34,331 nucleotides of DNA, from the NCBI GenBank assembly GCA_030834185.1, contig JAURFT010000010.1, positions 1 through 34,331 on the forward strand, given 5' to 3'. Both the position numbers and the translations under genes were made by a program. Below the pieces are notes generated by a model. That model was not told where the DNA came from and searched no databases. It saw only the letters and a list, made by a program, of their open reading frames with translations. Origin of the DNA: Candidatus Nanopelagicales bacterium (GTDB lineage: Bacteria > Actinomycetota > Actinomycetes > S36-B12 > UBA5976). Within the stretch, counting starts at the first letter, position 1, and the number at the start of each line of letters is the position of its first letter. Below, one piece after another: positions 8,084-16,225 of the stretch.

Positions 8084-8089
8084 AGCCTA
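8084..8089 (-). promoter_or_regulatory. Candidate -10 element (TAGGCT) for leaderless ABC ATPase transcript
   Basis: TAGGCT on the minus strand ends 7 bases before the GTG at 8076. A start of transcription at the GTG would follow. There is no Shine-Dalgarno sequence in the gap and no recognisable -35. Confidence 0.4.
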
Positions 8090-8114
8090 CTGAAAGAACA
8101 ACCCTGCCTAGCAT

Positions 8115-8120
8115 TAAGGT
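8115..8120 (+). promoter_or_regulatory. Candidate -10 element (TAAGGT) for leaderless transcript of the unknown gene and serB
   Basis: TAAGGT ends exactly 6 bases before the GTG at 8127, and a second TANNNT (TAGCAT, 8109-8114) directly precedes it. This spacing supports the GTG rather than the ATG at 8142 as the start of the downstream gene. The divergent ABC ATPase -10 lies only 25 bases away on the other strand. Confidence 0.38.
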
Positions 8121-8126
8121 TTCAAG

Positions 8127-8747
8127 GTGATCCATAAAAGCATGATGGGCCTGCTGTGGCATACCGCGCTGGTATCCAATGCCTGCTCAAGCGAGGTTGC
8201 ATTTACTGGTTCACCGATAGTTAGCCAACTTTATGAAACTTCACAGAATGAACCTTTTTATATTACACAGATTATGCCTGAGTTGTATTACTTGAAACTA
8301 CAGCATCAATCCCAGATCTATCAGATCCACGAAAATCAATATCCTGAAATAGTCATGACAAAAAATCAAAGCGATTTACCTCCAGAGATACTCTCCGTTA
8401 ATGAAATCCGACGGGCTCATAAAGATTTCATGATTTCGATCTCCAATATGACCGCGAATATAGAACTGGACCGGCAAACCAAGTATGTTGAAACTACTGC
8501 GCAATGGGATCAGTTTAGAATGCTATCAGTTTTTCATCAAGATGAAATACAGATGCTAGCAACTGCCTATCATTTAAAACAGCTCTCCCATAGCGTTATT
8601 TCTCAGAATAAGCCTCTGTCCATTGGAACAGCTGTTAACTCAAGCTTCATTTCTAAAACCATATCAAACCATTTAGACGCCGAAATAAAAAATATTTATA
8701 ATTTGATAGTCTTTAATTCTATAAACAGAAAACAGGTAGTTCAATGA
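8127..8747 (+). CDS. Hypothetical protein, unrecognised, translationally coupled to serB
   Basis: 206 aa and not a family I recognise. The composition is rich in Gln, His, Ile, Asn and Ser, with few Gly; helices are likely through the second half. There is no clear signal peptide (a short GLLWHTALVSNAC segment lacks a proper lipobox) and no membrane helix. The last 65 residues (DEIQML...LDAEIKNIYNLIVFNSINRKQ) faintly recall the helix spacing of AroQ chorismate mutase, but the catalytic arginines are missing, so I do not assign it. Its TGA overlaps the serB ATG (ATGA), and 621 bases without a stop in this AT-rich DNA argue that it is real. It is not the ACT-domain region that precedes the catalytic part of some actinobacterial SerB proteins, as far as I can see. 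Start could be GTG 8127 or ATG 8142/8145. Confidence 0.65.
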   Translation: MIHKSMMGLLWHTALVSNACSSEVAFTGSPIVSQLYETSQNEPFYITQIMPELYYLKLQHQSQIYQIHENQYPEIVMTKNQSDLPPEILSVNEIRRAHKDFMISISNMTANIELDRQTKYVETTAQWDQFRMLSVFHQDEIQMLATAYHLKQLSHSVISQNKPLSIGTAVNSSFISKTISNHLDAEIKNIYNLIVFNSINRKQVVQ

Positions 8748-9463
8748 CTTTTAATCTAATGACAGAAATTCCCTATTTGGAAAAAAGCTATTCTGAATTT
8801 GAACAATCTGGAATTGCGCAATTACGAAACAATTCCCCACTTCCTAAACTCGTGGTTTCTGATGTTGATTCAACTTTCATAAAGCAAGAGGTTATTGATC
8901 TGTTAGCAAATTATGCTGGCATGGGTGAGGCGGTACGTGAGATAACTGAAGCCGCTATGAATGGTGAACTAGATTTTCGACAATCTCTCACTCAACGAGT
9001 TGCAACTTTGGCCGGACAACCATCTGAAATATTAGAAACAATCCATACTCAAATTCAATTAACCAATGGAGCCAAGAATTTAGTAGATTCATTACACAAG
9101 CAGGGCCATTTTTTTGCTTTAATTTCTGGTGGTTTTATCCAGATATTGAAACCAATAGCATTGGATTTAGGTATTAATTATTATGCTGCAAATGATTTGG
9201 AGATTGTGAATGGCAAATTAACTGGCAAATTGTTAGGTGAAGTAATTGATGCCAAAGCCAAAGCCAATTATTTGACGCAGCTTGCAGCACAGCTTCAAAT
9301 ACCGCTTAACAACACTATTGCACTTGGTGATGGCGCGAATGATTTAGAAATGATGAAAGTTGCTGGTATTGCTATAAGTTTTAATGGAAAACCTAAGGTA
9401 AAGGATGCCGCAGATGTGAATTTTCAAGGTGCATTTATCGACCACGTCTTAGCATTTGTTTAG
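8744..9463 (+). CDS. serB: Phosphoserine phosphatase
   Basis: 239 aa HAD-family enzyme for the last step of serine synthesis (phosphoserine to serine), cytoplasmic. Motif I is VVSDVDSTF with the nucleophile Asp40 and Asp42; the cap follows with EITEAAMNGELDFRQSLTQRVATLAG, motif II is SGGF, Lys of motif III is in the AKAKANYL region, and motif IV is LGDGANDLEMM. The DVDSTF variant has Phe where Leu is usual. The protein lacks the N-terminal ACT domains found in mycobacterial SerB2, so it is the short form. It begins inside the stop of the upstream unknown gene, and its stop lies 13 bases from the convergent fabI stop with no terminator hairpin visible. Confidence 0.94.
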   Translation: MTFNLMTEIPYLEKSYSEFEQSGIAQLRNNSPLPKLVVSDVDSTFIKQEVIDLLANYAGMGEAVREITEAAMNGELDFRQSLTQRVATLAGQPSEILETIHTQIQLTNGAKNLVDSLHKQGHFFALISGGFIQILKPIALDLGINYYAANDLEIVNGKLTGKLLGEVIDAKAKANYLTQLAAQLQIPLNNTIALGDGANDLEMMKVAGIAISFNGKPKVKDAADVNFQGAFIDHVLAFV

Positions 9464-9476
9464 TGTTTATTACTAC

Positions 9477-10241
9477 TTAACCAGCAATATGGAAACCGCC
9501 ATCAACATGAAGTATTTCACCAGTTGTAGCTGGCAGCCAGTCTGAGAAAAATAAAATACAGGCCTGAGCAGCTGGAACAGGATCATCTACATCCCAAATA
9601 AGAGGCGCCCGCTCGACCCAGGCATCTTCAAATACTTTAAATCCTGGGATACTTTTAGCAGCCATCGTGCGCAACGGTCCTGCAGCAACTAAATTGCAGC
9701 GAATATTCTCTGGCCCTAAATCTCTAGCTAAATATCTCGAGGTTGCCTCTAGCGCTGCTTTAGCTACGCCCATCCAGTCATATACCGGCCAAGCTCTAGC
9801 CGCATCAAAATCAAGTCCAACTATCGATGATCCACTAGTAAGCAACGGCTTTACAGCCATGGTGAGGCTTTTGAGTGAGTAAGCGCTTATTTGTATTGCA
9901 GTAGCAACATCTTCCCAAGAAGTGTGTAGAAAATTTCCACCTAGGGCTGTTTGTGGTGCAAACCCAATGGAATGCAGTACGCCATCGAGATGCTTTACAT
10001 GTTCACTCACTCTTTTTTCTAGTGAATCTAGATCGTCCTGATTTGAAACATCCAACTCAAGCACCACTACAGGGTTAGGGAGTCTTTTAGCAGCTCGTTC
10101 AGTCAGGGATTTTGCACGACCAAAAGAAGTTAGAATTACATTTGCGCCTTGCTCTTGAGCCAATCTCGCTACATGGAACGCAATCGATTGGTCACTAAGC
10201 ACTCCAGTGATCAGTAAATTTTTCCCAGCTAATAAATTCAT
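9477..10241 (-). CDS. fabI: Enoyl-[acyl-carrier-protein] reductase, NADH (FabI/InhA)
   Basis: 254 aa short-chain dehydrogenase-type reductase catalysing the last reduction of each fatty-acid elongation round. The cofactor loop is ITGVLSDQSIAFHVA near residues 11-23, the HSIGFAP segment is typical of FabI/InhA, and the catalytic pair is Tyr-x6-Lys in YDWMGVAK near residue 155. PLRTMAAKSIPGF is the substrate-loop region. C-terminus GEILHVDGGFHIAG is characteristic. The ATG shares one base with the fabG stop, so FabG and FabI are translationally coupled, as mabA-inhA in mycobacteria. Confidence 0.94.
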   Translation of the reverse strand: MNLLAGKNLLITGVLSDQSIAFHVARLAQEQGANVILTSFGRAKSLTERAAKRLPNPVVVLELDVSNQDDLDSLEKRVSEHVKHLDGVLHSIGFAPQTALGGNFLHTSWEDVATAIQISAYSLKSLTMAVKPLLTSGSSIVGLDFDAARAWPVYDWMGVAKAALEATSRYLARDLGPENIRCNLVAAGPLRTMAAKSIPGFKVFEDAWVERAPLIWDVDDPVPAAQACILFFSDWLPATTGEILHVDGGFHIAG

Positions 10242-10945
10242 CAGTTCCCCATACCTAATCCGCCATCAACCGGAAGGATGGCACCTGTAATGAAACGAGC
10301 TTTTTCAGAAGCAAGAAATAAAACAAGGCCAGCTATCTCCGCAGGTTCAGCAATTCGATTAAGTGGAGTATTCGCAATTACTTGTTCTTTAAAGTTAGCA
10401 GGCAAGTCAGCTGTCATCTCTGTATTTACATATCCAGGTGTTACTAAATTCACTGTAACATTTCTAGGTCCTATTTCACGAGCCAAACTTCGCACCAGTC
10501 CAATTAAAGCTGATTTGGTAGCTGCATAAACCGAACTGCCAGCGCTTCCGCTCATACCTAACACACTTCCAACCAGCACAATAGATCCGGCTCTTTTTCG
10601 CATCAAAACTTTTGCAGCATTTCGGCACAACTTAATATTTGAAATTAAATTGATATCAACTAGATCTGAGATTTCACTATCCTCAGTTCGAATTAAAAGC
10701 TGCTCCTTGCTTATCCCAGCATTAGCTACCAAAATGTCCAAACTGTGGCTGCTAGCTTCTATGGTTTTAAAAATATGATCAATTGCCCCAGGTTCGGCTA
10801 AATCAGCCGAGATGGTTATGCAACCTGGTACCTGCGCTGCTCCCCTAGTGGTGATAAATACCGTGTCACCATTAGCAACAAATGCTTCAGCTATAGCTTT
10901 TCCTATACCTCGGGCACCACCGGTTACTAATACTGTTTGGGTCAT
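10241..10945 (-). CDS. fabG: 3-oxoacyl-[acyl-carrier-protein] reductase (FabG/MabA)
   Basis: 234 aa short-chain dehydrogenase reducing beta-ketoacyl-ACP with NADPH. Glycine motif TGGARGIG at 8-15, NAG at LVANAGIS, catalytic Ser in VLVGSVLGMSGSAGS, and YAATK (Tyr-x3-Lys) followed by SALIGLVRSLAREIGPRNVTVN, and a C-terminal GAILPVDGGLGMGN. It is the first gene of the pair with fabI. A TAATCT hexamer lies 6 bases before its ATG and no strong ribosome site is present, suggesting a leaderless message. A 10-base palindrome lies just upstream in the divergent region shared with the DUF3099 gene. Confidence 0.92.
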   Translation of the reverse strand: MTQTVLVTGGARGIGKAIAEAFVANGDTVFITTRGAAQVPGCITISADLAEPGAIDHIFKTIEASSHSLDILVANAGISKEQLLIRTEDSEISDLVDINLISNIKLCRNAAKVLMRKRAGSIVLVGSVLGMSGSAGSSVYAATKSALIGLVRSLAREIGPRNVTVNLVTPGYVNTEMTADLPANFKEQVIANTPLNRIAEPAEIAGLVLFLASEKARFITGAILPVDGGLGMGN

Positions 10946-10951
10946 CCCTAG

Positions 10952-10957
10952 AGATTA
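10952..10957 (-). promoter_or_regulatory. Candidate -10 element (TAATCT) for leaderless fabG-fabI
   Basis: Minus-strand TAATCT ends 6 bases before the fabG ATG (10945). The 6 intervening bases are ctaggg, which could alternatively act as a poor ribosome site. Confidence 0.42.
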
Positions 10958-10963
10958 CCGTGA

Positions 10964-10973
10964 ACTGATCAGT
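10964..10973. repeat. Perfect 10-base palindrome ACTGATCAGT in the fabG / DUF3099 divergent region
   Basis: ACTGATCAGT equals its own reverse complement. It lies just upstream of the fabG -10 candidate, where a repressor would block transcription. It may be an operator, or chance. Confidence 0.35.
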
Positions 10974-11011
10974 AAGTCCCATATCCGCGAGCGAAAAACC
11001 CAAATACCCCC

Positions 11012-11017
11012 TAGTTT
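11012..11017 (+). promoter_or_regulatory. Candidate -10 element (TAGTTT) for leaderless DUF3099-SURF1
   Basis: TAGTTT ends 6 bases before the ATG at 11024. No ribosome site is present between them. Confidence 0.42.
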
Positions 11018-11023
11018 TAGCCT

Positions 11024-11320
11024 ATGGCCCGCAAATCTAATGAAAATTTTGTGATCACAGGTGTACAAAGAGGTATCAGCGATGAACAAAAGGGTCGTCG
11101 GGATCGATACATAATTGGTATGTCCATCAGGACAATATGTTTCATCGGCGCAATAGTGAGCTCTGGGGTGCTGCAATGGGTACTTTTAGCAGGAGCCCTA
11201 TTTCTACCTTACATCGCCGTTTTCATAGCAAATGCTGGTCGCGAATGGGATAAGTCGCCACTACTGCTTAGAGCAAATCGTCAACAGCAGCAATTGAATG
11301 CAAATCCAAACCAGCAATAA
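11024..11320 (+). CDS. DUF3099 domain-containing membrane protein
   Basis: 98 aa. The pattern VITGVQRGISDEQKGRRDRYIIGMSIRTICFIGAIV, then LLAGALFLPYIAVFIANAGRE, is the actinobacterial DUF3099 family: a short soluble N-terminus, two membrane helices (about 32-50 and 53-70) and a polar Gln/Asn-rich tail. Its function is unknown. It is 12 bases upstream of the SURF1 gene on the same strand and divergent from fabG. The start at 11024 (MARKSNENF) follows a TAGTTT hexamer by 6 bases with no ribosome site. Confidence 0.85.
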   Translation: MARKSNENFVITGVQRGISDEQKGRRDRYIIGMSIRTICFIGAIVSSGVLQWVLLAGALFLPYIAVFIANAGREWDKSPLLLRANRQQQQLNANPNQQ

Positions 11321-11332
11321 TCTTAAATTGAA

Positions 11333-12022
11333 ATGAGTCTAAAAAAATTAATAGCATTATGGCTGCTGGCCATATTCGTTTTCACAGGTAGTCTATTTGC
11401 ATCGAGCTGGCAATTTGATCGACATGAGACCAGGAAATCTTTCAGCGAATCAGTCTCAGAAATATTCGCTCTAGCGCCAACCTCTATTACTGGGAATTTT
11501 CAAGATGTTCAGCAATGGCGAAAAATCGAATTACAAGGAAAATTCGTTGATGACGTGCTGCTGATTAGAAATCGGCCACTAAATGGCAGAAATGGGTTCT
11601 GGGTGGTATCAAATTTTGAGAATACAACTGGATCCAAAATTCCAGTTTTAATTGGCTGGATTTCAGCTCAATCATCTGCTAGCTCAATAGTTGAGCCGCC
11701 AAGCCTGCCTACAGAGATAATAGAACTCGAAGGCATTGCTCGAGATTTTGAAACAAGACAAACCGCATCAGATTTACCCGCTGGCCAATATCTCACATTC
11801 GACAAAGACTTACTTGAAAATTCACAAAATTTCTTTTTTCAATCCCTTAAGTTTAATCATGATCAGTTAGCACAGTTCCAACAAGTACCGATTCCAAATA
11901 CAACACAGGGACCACATTTATTTTACGCGCTGCAGTGGTTGGTGTTTGCAGCTATTTCAATTATCGGAGCTGCCTGGTTTAGTTATCAAGAACGGTTAAA
12001 CGTTAAACCCAAGCGCTCTTAA
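11333..12022 (+). CDS. SURF1 family cytochrome oxidase assembly protein
   Basis: 229 aa. SURF1 proteins help insert heme A into subunit I of aa3-type cytochrome oxidase. The usual topology is seen: one N-terminal helix (about 6-25, LIALWLLAIFVFTGSLFASSWQ), a central soluble domain, and a C-terminal helix (about 198-218, WLVFAAISIIGAAWFSY). Characteristic segments are ASSWQFDRHETRK, the GKFVDDVLLIRNRPLNGRNGFWVVS strand region, VLIGWI and GPHLFYALQWLVFA. It sits downstream of DUF3099 and its last 27 bases overlap the convergent sufT gene. ctaA and ctaB, encoding the enzymes for heme A, are about 6 kb away. Confidence 0.88.
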   Translation: MSLKKLIALWLLAIFVFTGSLFASSWQFDRHETRKSFSESVSEIFALAPTSITGNFQDVQQWRKIELQGKFVDDVLLIRNRPLNGRNGFWVVSNFENTTGSKIPVLIGWISAQSSASSIVEPPSLPTEIIELEGIARDFETRQTASDLPAGQYLTFDKDLLENSQNFFFQSLKFNHDQLAQFQQVPIPNTTQGPHLFYALQWLVFAAISIIGAAWFSYQERLNVKPKRS

Positions 12023-12310
12023 CATCTCTCGACCGTCATCTGTAATTTTGTCCGGACCCCATGGCGGCATCCAAACCCAATTGATTCGGAAATCTTGAAC
12101 TATACCATTTAAGGCTGCTCGAGTTTGATCTTCAATGACATCAGTTAATGGGCAAGCAGCGCTAGTGAGAGTCATATCCAAAATAGCTGTTCCGGCTTCA
12201 TCTATATTAACGCCGTAAAGCAGCCCTAGATCCACGATATTAATTCCTAATTCTGGATCAATTACATCATGTAAAGCTTCAACTACATCGGTATCTAATA
12301 CTTCACTCAT
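11996..12310 (-). CDS. sufT: Fe-S assembly DUF59/MIP18 family protein (SufT-like)
   Basis: 104 aa from the ATG at 12310. The tracked start at 12331 adds seven codons, but a GGAG ribosome site 7 bases before ATG 12310 and the family N-terminus (VLDTDVVEALHDVIDPELGINIVDLGLLYGV) favour the shorter form. DUF59/MIP18 members assist maturation of Fe-S proteins. Visible are the DPELGINIVDLGL block, LDMTLTSAACPLTDVIEDQ with the conserved Cys, and the VWMPPWGPDKITDDGREMLRALGF C-terminus. It overlaps the sufU stop by 8 bases, ending the suf operon, and its 3' end overlaps SURF1 antisense by 27 bases. Confidence 0.92.
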   Translation of the reverse strand: MSEVLDTDVVEALHDVIDPELGINIVDLGLLYGVNIDEAGTAILDMTLTSAACPLTDVIEDQTRAALNGIVQDFRINWVWMPPWGPDKITDDGREMLRALGFNV

Positions 12311-12743
12311 TACCAGCTCCTTCGATTGCATCTTTCATAGCCATCCATGGCAATAAAGCACATTTAACTCTTGCTGGATATTTGGAAACTCCGGCAAATG
12401 CTGCTGCATCCCCAAGCACTTCCTCATCCGGAACAACTTTACCCTGCGAATGCATTAAATCCACAAAATTATCCAACAAAACATGAAAAGTTTCAGTAGT
12501 CTCCTCTTTGGTTAATGCATGCAGCACCGATGCACTAGCGCGTGAGATGGAGCAACCCACGCCCTCGTGGGTCATATTAAGAATCTGATTTCCATCCAGA
12601 AGTACTCGAACTGTGACTTCATCTCCACAAGATGTATTAACGTGAAAAGCTTCACCAGAAAAATTATCTTGCAAGCCGCTACCAAGTGGTTTCTTGTAGT
12701 GATCCAAAATTATCTCTTGATACAAAGAGTCAAGATTCATCAT
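12303..12743 (-). CDS. sufU: Fe-S cluster assembly sulfur-transfer protein SufU
   Basis: 146 aa. In Gram-positive bacteria SufU is a zinc protein that takes persulfide sulfur from SufS. Three conserved cysteines with the Asp are seen: NTSCGDE near residue 39-41, GVGCSISRAS near 64, and RVKCALLPW near 127. The insert of about 19 residues between the second and third Cys, typical of SufU relative to IscU, is present (TEETTETFHVLLDNF). The start at 12743 overlaps the sufS stop (ATGATG; the second ATG at 12740 is also possible). Confidence 0.94.
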   Translation of the reverse strand: MMNLDSLYQEIILDHYKKPLGSGLQDNFSGEAFHVNTSCGDEVTVRVLLDGNQILNMTHEGVGCSISRASASVLHALTKEETTETFHVLLDNFVDLMHSQGKVVPDEEVLGDAAAFAGVSKYPARVKCALLPWMAMKDAIEGAGNE

Positions 12744-14011
12744 GCAACCTTGAAATAATCACGAATTTGATCCAATGCTGCAAGAAAAACATCAACATCC
12801 TCTTTTGTGTTATATAGGTAAAAAGATGCTCTCGAGGAAGCAACCGCTCCCAATTTTCGATGTAAGGGCCATGCGCAGTGATGTCCTGCTCTTACGGCTA
12901 CTCCCTTAGAGTCCAAAAATTGTGATACATCATGAGGATGCACACCATCAACCTCAAAGCTAACCAAACCTTCTCGATCAGTTAAATCTGTTGGTCCAAG
13001 AATCCGGATGCCAGGCATTGAGAGCATTCCCTTAAGCGCAGCGCCAGTAAGTTCCCTAACGTGCTCATGAATAACATTCATGCCTACATTTTTTAGGTAA
13101 TCTACTGCAGCAGATAGGCCAACAACTTGAGCAATATTCATAGTGCCAGCTTCAAATTTAGCGTTATCAGATCGGAAGGTGCTGGATTCATAAGTAACGT
13201 TTTCAATCATATTTCCACCCAGCAGAAATGGTGGCAGCTCCCCAAGTAATTCATCATTCAGATACAAACAACCAACACCAGTTGGGCCAAGCATTTTATG
13301 ACCGCTCCAAGCAGCTGCTGACACCCCTAAAAGTTTAAAATCAACATTAAAATGAGGAACACTTTGACATGCATCAAGAACCACCATCGCTCCAACTTTG
13401 TTGGCGAAGCGAACTATCTTGGCAACATCTGTAACCGAACCGAGCACATTCGATTGATGTGTGATGGCGACAATTTTAGTTGATTTCGAAAACTTACTTT
13501 CGTCAATATCTAGCCGGCCACTCTCATCCACTTTGAGGTATTCAAGCCGAGCGCCAGTTACCTGAGCTAAGTGTTGCCATGGAACTATATTCGCGTGATG
13601 CTCCATCTCGGTTATCACAATTGAATCTTCAGCACCAATGGCTAATTTGTTGTAACGCTTATCTCCACTTTTAGCAAGTAGCGTCGCGTTTAAAACAGCA
13701 TATGCAACTAAATTGATTCCTTCGGTGGCATTCTTTGTAAAGATCAAGTTGCCTGGCTCAATCCCGACAAATCTTGCAATATTCTCCCTAGCAGCCTCAT
13801 AAGCTGCCGAAGCCAATTCACCTAACTCATGACCACTTCGATGTACTGTTGCATTTGTGCTGGTGTAAAAATTAGATTCTGCAGCTATGACAACTTTTGG
13901 TTTCTGACTGGTAGCAGCAGAATCTAGGTAAACCAGGTCGCTAACTCCCCGAACCTTATGAGAAAGGATCGGGAAGTCATCTTTTAATTCCTGTCCTAAA
14001 TCCAGTGTCAA
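12740..14011 (-). CDS. sufS: Cysteine desulfurase SufS
   Basis: 423 aa group II cysteine desulfurase. PLP-dependent removal of sulfur from cysteine gives an enzyme persulfide that feeds SufU. Landmarks: YLDSAATSQKP, NATVHRSGHELGELA, ITEMEHHANIVPWQ, VLDACQSVPH, the PLP lysine in SGHKMLGPTGVG near residue 236, GGNMIENV, and the catalytic cysteine in RAGHHCAWPLH near 376. Length is normal. Four-base overlaps with sufC upstream and sufU downstream show it is inside the operon. Confidence 0.96.
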   Translation of the reverse strand: MTLDLGQELKDDFPILSHKVRGVSDLVYLDSAATSQKPKVVIAAESNFYTSTNATVHRSGHELGELASAAYEAARENIARFVGIEPGNLIFTKNATEGINLVAYAVLNATLLAKSGDKRYNKLAIGAEDSIVITEMEHHANIVPWQHLAQVTGARLEYLKVDESGRLDIDESKFSKSTKIVAITHQSNVLGSVTDVAKIVRFANKVGAMVVLDACQSVPHFNVDFKLLGVSAAAWSGHKMLGPTGVGCLYLNDELLGELPPFLLGGNMIENVTYESSTFRSDNAKFEAGTMNIAQVVGLSAAVDYLKNVGMNVIHEHVRELTGAALKGMLSMPGIRILGPTDLTDREGLVSFEVDGVHPHDVSQFLDSKGVAVRAGHHCAWPLHRKLGAVASSRASFYLYNTKEDVDVFLAALDQIRDYFKVA

Positions 14012-14769
14012 CGAGTGCTCGATTTCTGATAACGTTCATAACCTTCAGCTTCTAGTTGTTCACCCAGCTCTGGGCCACCAGATTCCGCAATTTTTCCATC
14101 CACAAAAACATGCACATGATCTGGCACTACATGCTGCAAAATTCGAGTGTAATGAGTAATGAGCAAAATGCCAGTATGACCTGAATTCTTAATGCGATTA
14201 ATGCCTTCTGACACAGCCCTTAAAGCATCGATGTCAAGGCCACTATCAATCTCATCCAAAATGCCGATCACAGGATTAAGAATTTCCATGGACAAAATTT
14301 CAAAACGTTTCTTCTCGCCACCCGAAAAGCCCACATTAACATCGCGGGTTGCAAACTTATCGTCCATTTCCAAATTTTTCATGCTTGTCTTCAAGCTAGT
14401 AAGCCAGCCTCGAAGATTTGGTGCCTCACCTGAGATCGCCGTTTTGGCAGTTCTTAAAAAGTTGCTAACACTTACTCCTTGCACCTCTACCGGGTGCTGC
14501 ATGCCTAAGAAAATTCCAGCACGAGCGCGCTCATCAACCGACATCTCTGAAACATCTACGCCATCTAGCAAAACAGTTCCACTGGTGATTTCATATTTTG
14601 GATGTCCCATAATCGCCATAGCCAAAGTTGATTTTCCAGAACCATTTGGACCCATGATTGCGTGTACTTCGCCATTTTTTATGGTCAGTGTTACGCCATG
14701 CAATATTTCCTTTGTTTCTGTTTCAGTTTTTACACTAACGTGTAAGTTATTTATCTCTAAAGTACTCAT
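14008..14769 (-). CDS. sufC: Fe-S cluster assembly ATPase SufC
   Basis: 253 aa ABC-type ATPase that partners SufB and SufD in the scaffold complex. Walker A is GPNGSGKST near residue 40, FLGMQHPVEVQGVSV is the SufC Q-loop region, the signature is VGFSGGEKKRFEIL, Walker B is GILDEIDSGLDIDAL, and the switch His is in LITHYTRIL. Overlaps the Rieske gene upstream and sufS downstream by 4 bases each. Confidence 0.96.
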   Translation of the reverse strand: MSTLEINNLHVSVKTETETKEILHGVTLTIKNGEVHAIMGPNGSGKSTLAMAIMGHPKYEITSGTVLLDGVDVSEMSVDERARAGIFLGMQHPVEVQGVSVSNFLRTAKTAISGEAPNLRGWLTSLKTSMKNLEMDDKFATRDVNVGFSGGEKKRFEILSMEILNPVIGILDEIDSGLDIDALRAVSEGINRIKNSGHTGILLITHYTRILQHVVPDHVHVFVDGKIAESGGPELGEQLEAEGYERYQKSSTR

Positions 14770-15101
14770 TCTTGCTCCTGTTTAATTAATGAAACCTCTA
14801 CTGCAGTTTTATTTTCTGAATTACCAACCCGAACCGAATATGTTTCGATCGGCCTTGTAGCTGGAAGGCAAAGCACGGATCCGGTGGCTAAATCAAATTG
14901 GGCTCCATGGAGCCAGCATTCAATTTTTCCATCAGTCACAGTGCCTTCTGCTAGCGACACCTCTGCATGTGAGCAAGTATCAGTCACTGCAAAAAAACCC
15001 TCATTAGTTTTTACCACCAGAACTGGTTCGCCATCCACATCAATCGAAACAGGTTGGTCGATTTCAAATCCTGCAGTATCTCCTACCAGATGCCAACTCA
15101 T
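14766..15101 (-). CDS. Rieske [2Fe-2S] ferredoxin in the suf operon
   Basis: 111 aa small Rieske protein, of the kind annotated as non-heme iron oxygenase ferredoxin subunit. Cluster ligands are CSH near residues 43-45 (TCSHAEVSLAEG) and CWLH near 62-65 (ECWLHGAQFDLATG). It has no membrane helix. Similar genes sit between sufD and sufC in many Actinobacteria, although not in mycobacteria as I recall. The role there is not settled; an electron supply for cluster assembly is a natural guess. Its start overlaps the sufD stop, and its stop overlaps the sufC start. Confidence 0.9.
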   Translation of the reverse strand: MSWHLVGDTAGFEIDQPVSIDVDGEPVLVVKTNEGFFAVTDTCSHAEVSLAEGTVTDGKIECWLHGAQFDLATGSVLCLPATRPIETYSVRVGNSENKTAVEVSLIKQEQE

Positions 15102-16225
15102 TGCTGACCCTGTTTTAGTTTGGACTCAATTGTGGAAATGACTTCTTCTACAATTGAAGGAATTCCCATTCTTGTGACTATGTTTGAGAAAAATCCAACA
15201 ACAATTAGCTTCAGAGCCTCTTCAGAAGTTAATCCACGTGAGGTGAGATAAAAAAGTTGCTCGTCGTCTAACCGACCTGTTGCCGATGCGTGACCAGCTC
15301 CAGCTACTTCACCGGTTTCGATTTCCAGGTTTGGTACAGAATCAGCTCGTGCCCCTTTTGATAGTACGAGATTTCTATTTGTTTCGTATGTGTCAGACCC
15401 AATTGCGTTGTAGCGAATGATTGTGTCGCCAATCCAAACTGAATGCGAACCCTCGCCATCTACCGCACATCTGAAATCAACAAAGCTTCGGCAATGGGGA
15501 ATATTGTGATCTACAACAGTGCGATGTTCGCTGTATTGGCCATCTGTAGTGTGTGTGGCACCAAGCAGAATCATCTCACCAGATACATCGTCAAATCGCG
15601 AATCAAAACTTCTTCTAACTACTGATCCGCCCAGCGAAATAATGCCAGCTGATAGAGCTGCGTCTCTTCCGACATTTACTGAGAAATGCCCGTAGTGAAT
15701 ACCAGTTGCTGACTGCTCTGTTAAGAGCACAAACTTAACATTTGCACCTTTTCCTACATTTACACTTAAATTCAAAGCAGTATTTCCTTGGCATCTATCT
15801 CGCAAAACAATCTGAGTTTGTACATGCGGAGCTATGTTTATCTCAAATGCGCTATTGCTATCCCCAACCGCTGATAGATCCAATTCAACAAGCTCATCTG
15901 GTTTCAAATCATTATCCACAGTTACTACAAAGTTGTGATGACTTGATGCAATTGATTTAGCCGTAACAATGTCGCGGACTCTTAACCCAGCTATGCCTGT
16001 TGTTGAGAGGGTTGTTGTTAATTTAGCGTTTTGGGCTTTAAGAACTGCATTTCCAGCTTCAGGAGCTTGTTCCGCCAATGGTTCGATGATCTTTTTGGGC
16101 AAATACTTCCAAAATTCATCTTGCTTATTGAACTCAACGTGTTCGCTGGGATCATCAGAGATAACTAGCGGTGGTTTTGCGTCCTTCTCGACATAAACAA
16201 CTTTTCGTTCATCCACCGCTGTCAT
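15098..16225 (-). CDS. sufD: Fe-S cluster assembly protein SufD
   Basis: 375 aa. SufD pairs with SufB in the SufBC2D scaffold. It has the beta-helix core ([42 protein letters not shown]) and the C-terminal signature [30 protein letters not shown], shared with SufB. The conserved His in [13 protein letters not shown] is visible. The N-terminus contains the [15 protein letters not shown] block. Both ends overlap neighbours by 4 bases. Confidence 0.95.
   Translation of the reverse strand: MTAVDERKVVYVEKDAKPPLVISDDPSEHVEFNKQDEFWKYLPKKIIEPLAEQAPEAGNAVLKAQNAKLTTTLSTTGIAGLRVRDIVTAKSIASSHHNFVVTVDNDLKPDELVELDLSAVGDSNSAFEINIAPHVQTQIVLRDRCQGNTALNLSVNVGKGANVKFVLLTEQSATGIHYGHFSVNVGRDAALSAGIISLGGSVVRRSFDSRFDDVSGEMILLGATHTTDGQYSEHRTVVDHNIPHCRSFVDFRCAVDGEGSHSVWIGDTIIRYNAIGSDTYETNRNLVLSKGARADSVPNLEIETGEVAGAGHASATGRLDDEQLFYLTSRGLTSEEALKLIVVGFFSNIVTRMGIPSIVEEVISTIESKLKQGQQ

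Noticed and set aside
8630-8747. AroQ chorismate mutase in the unknown gene upstream of serB
   Set aside because: Only loose helix spacing matches; the essential Arg and Glu residues are missing.
14192-14785. 197-aa plus-strand ORF
   Set aside because: Antisense to sufC, which carries all ABC motifs; the ORF shows no family signature.
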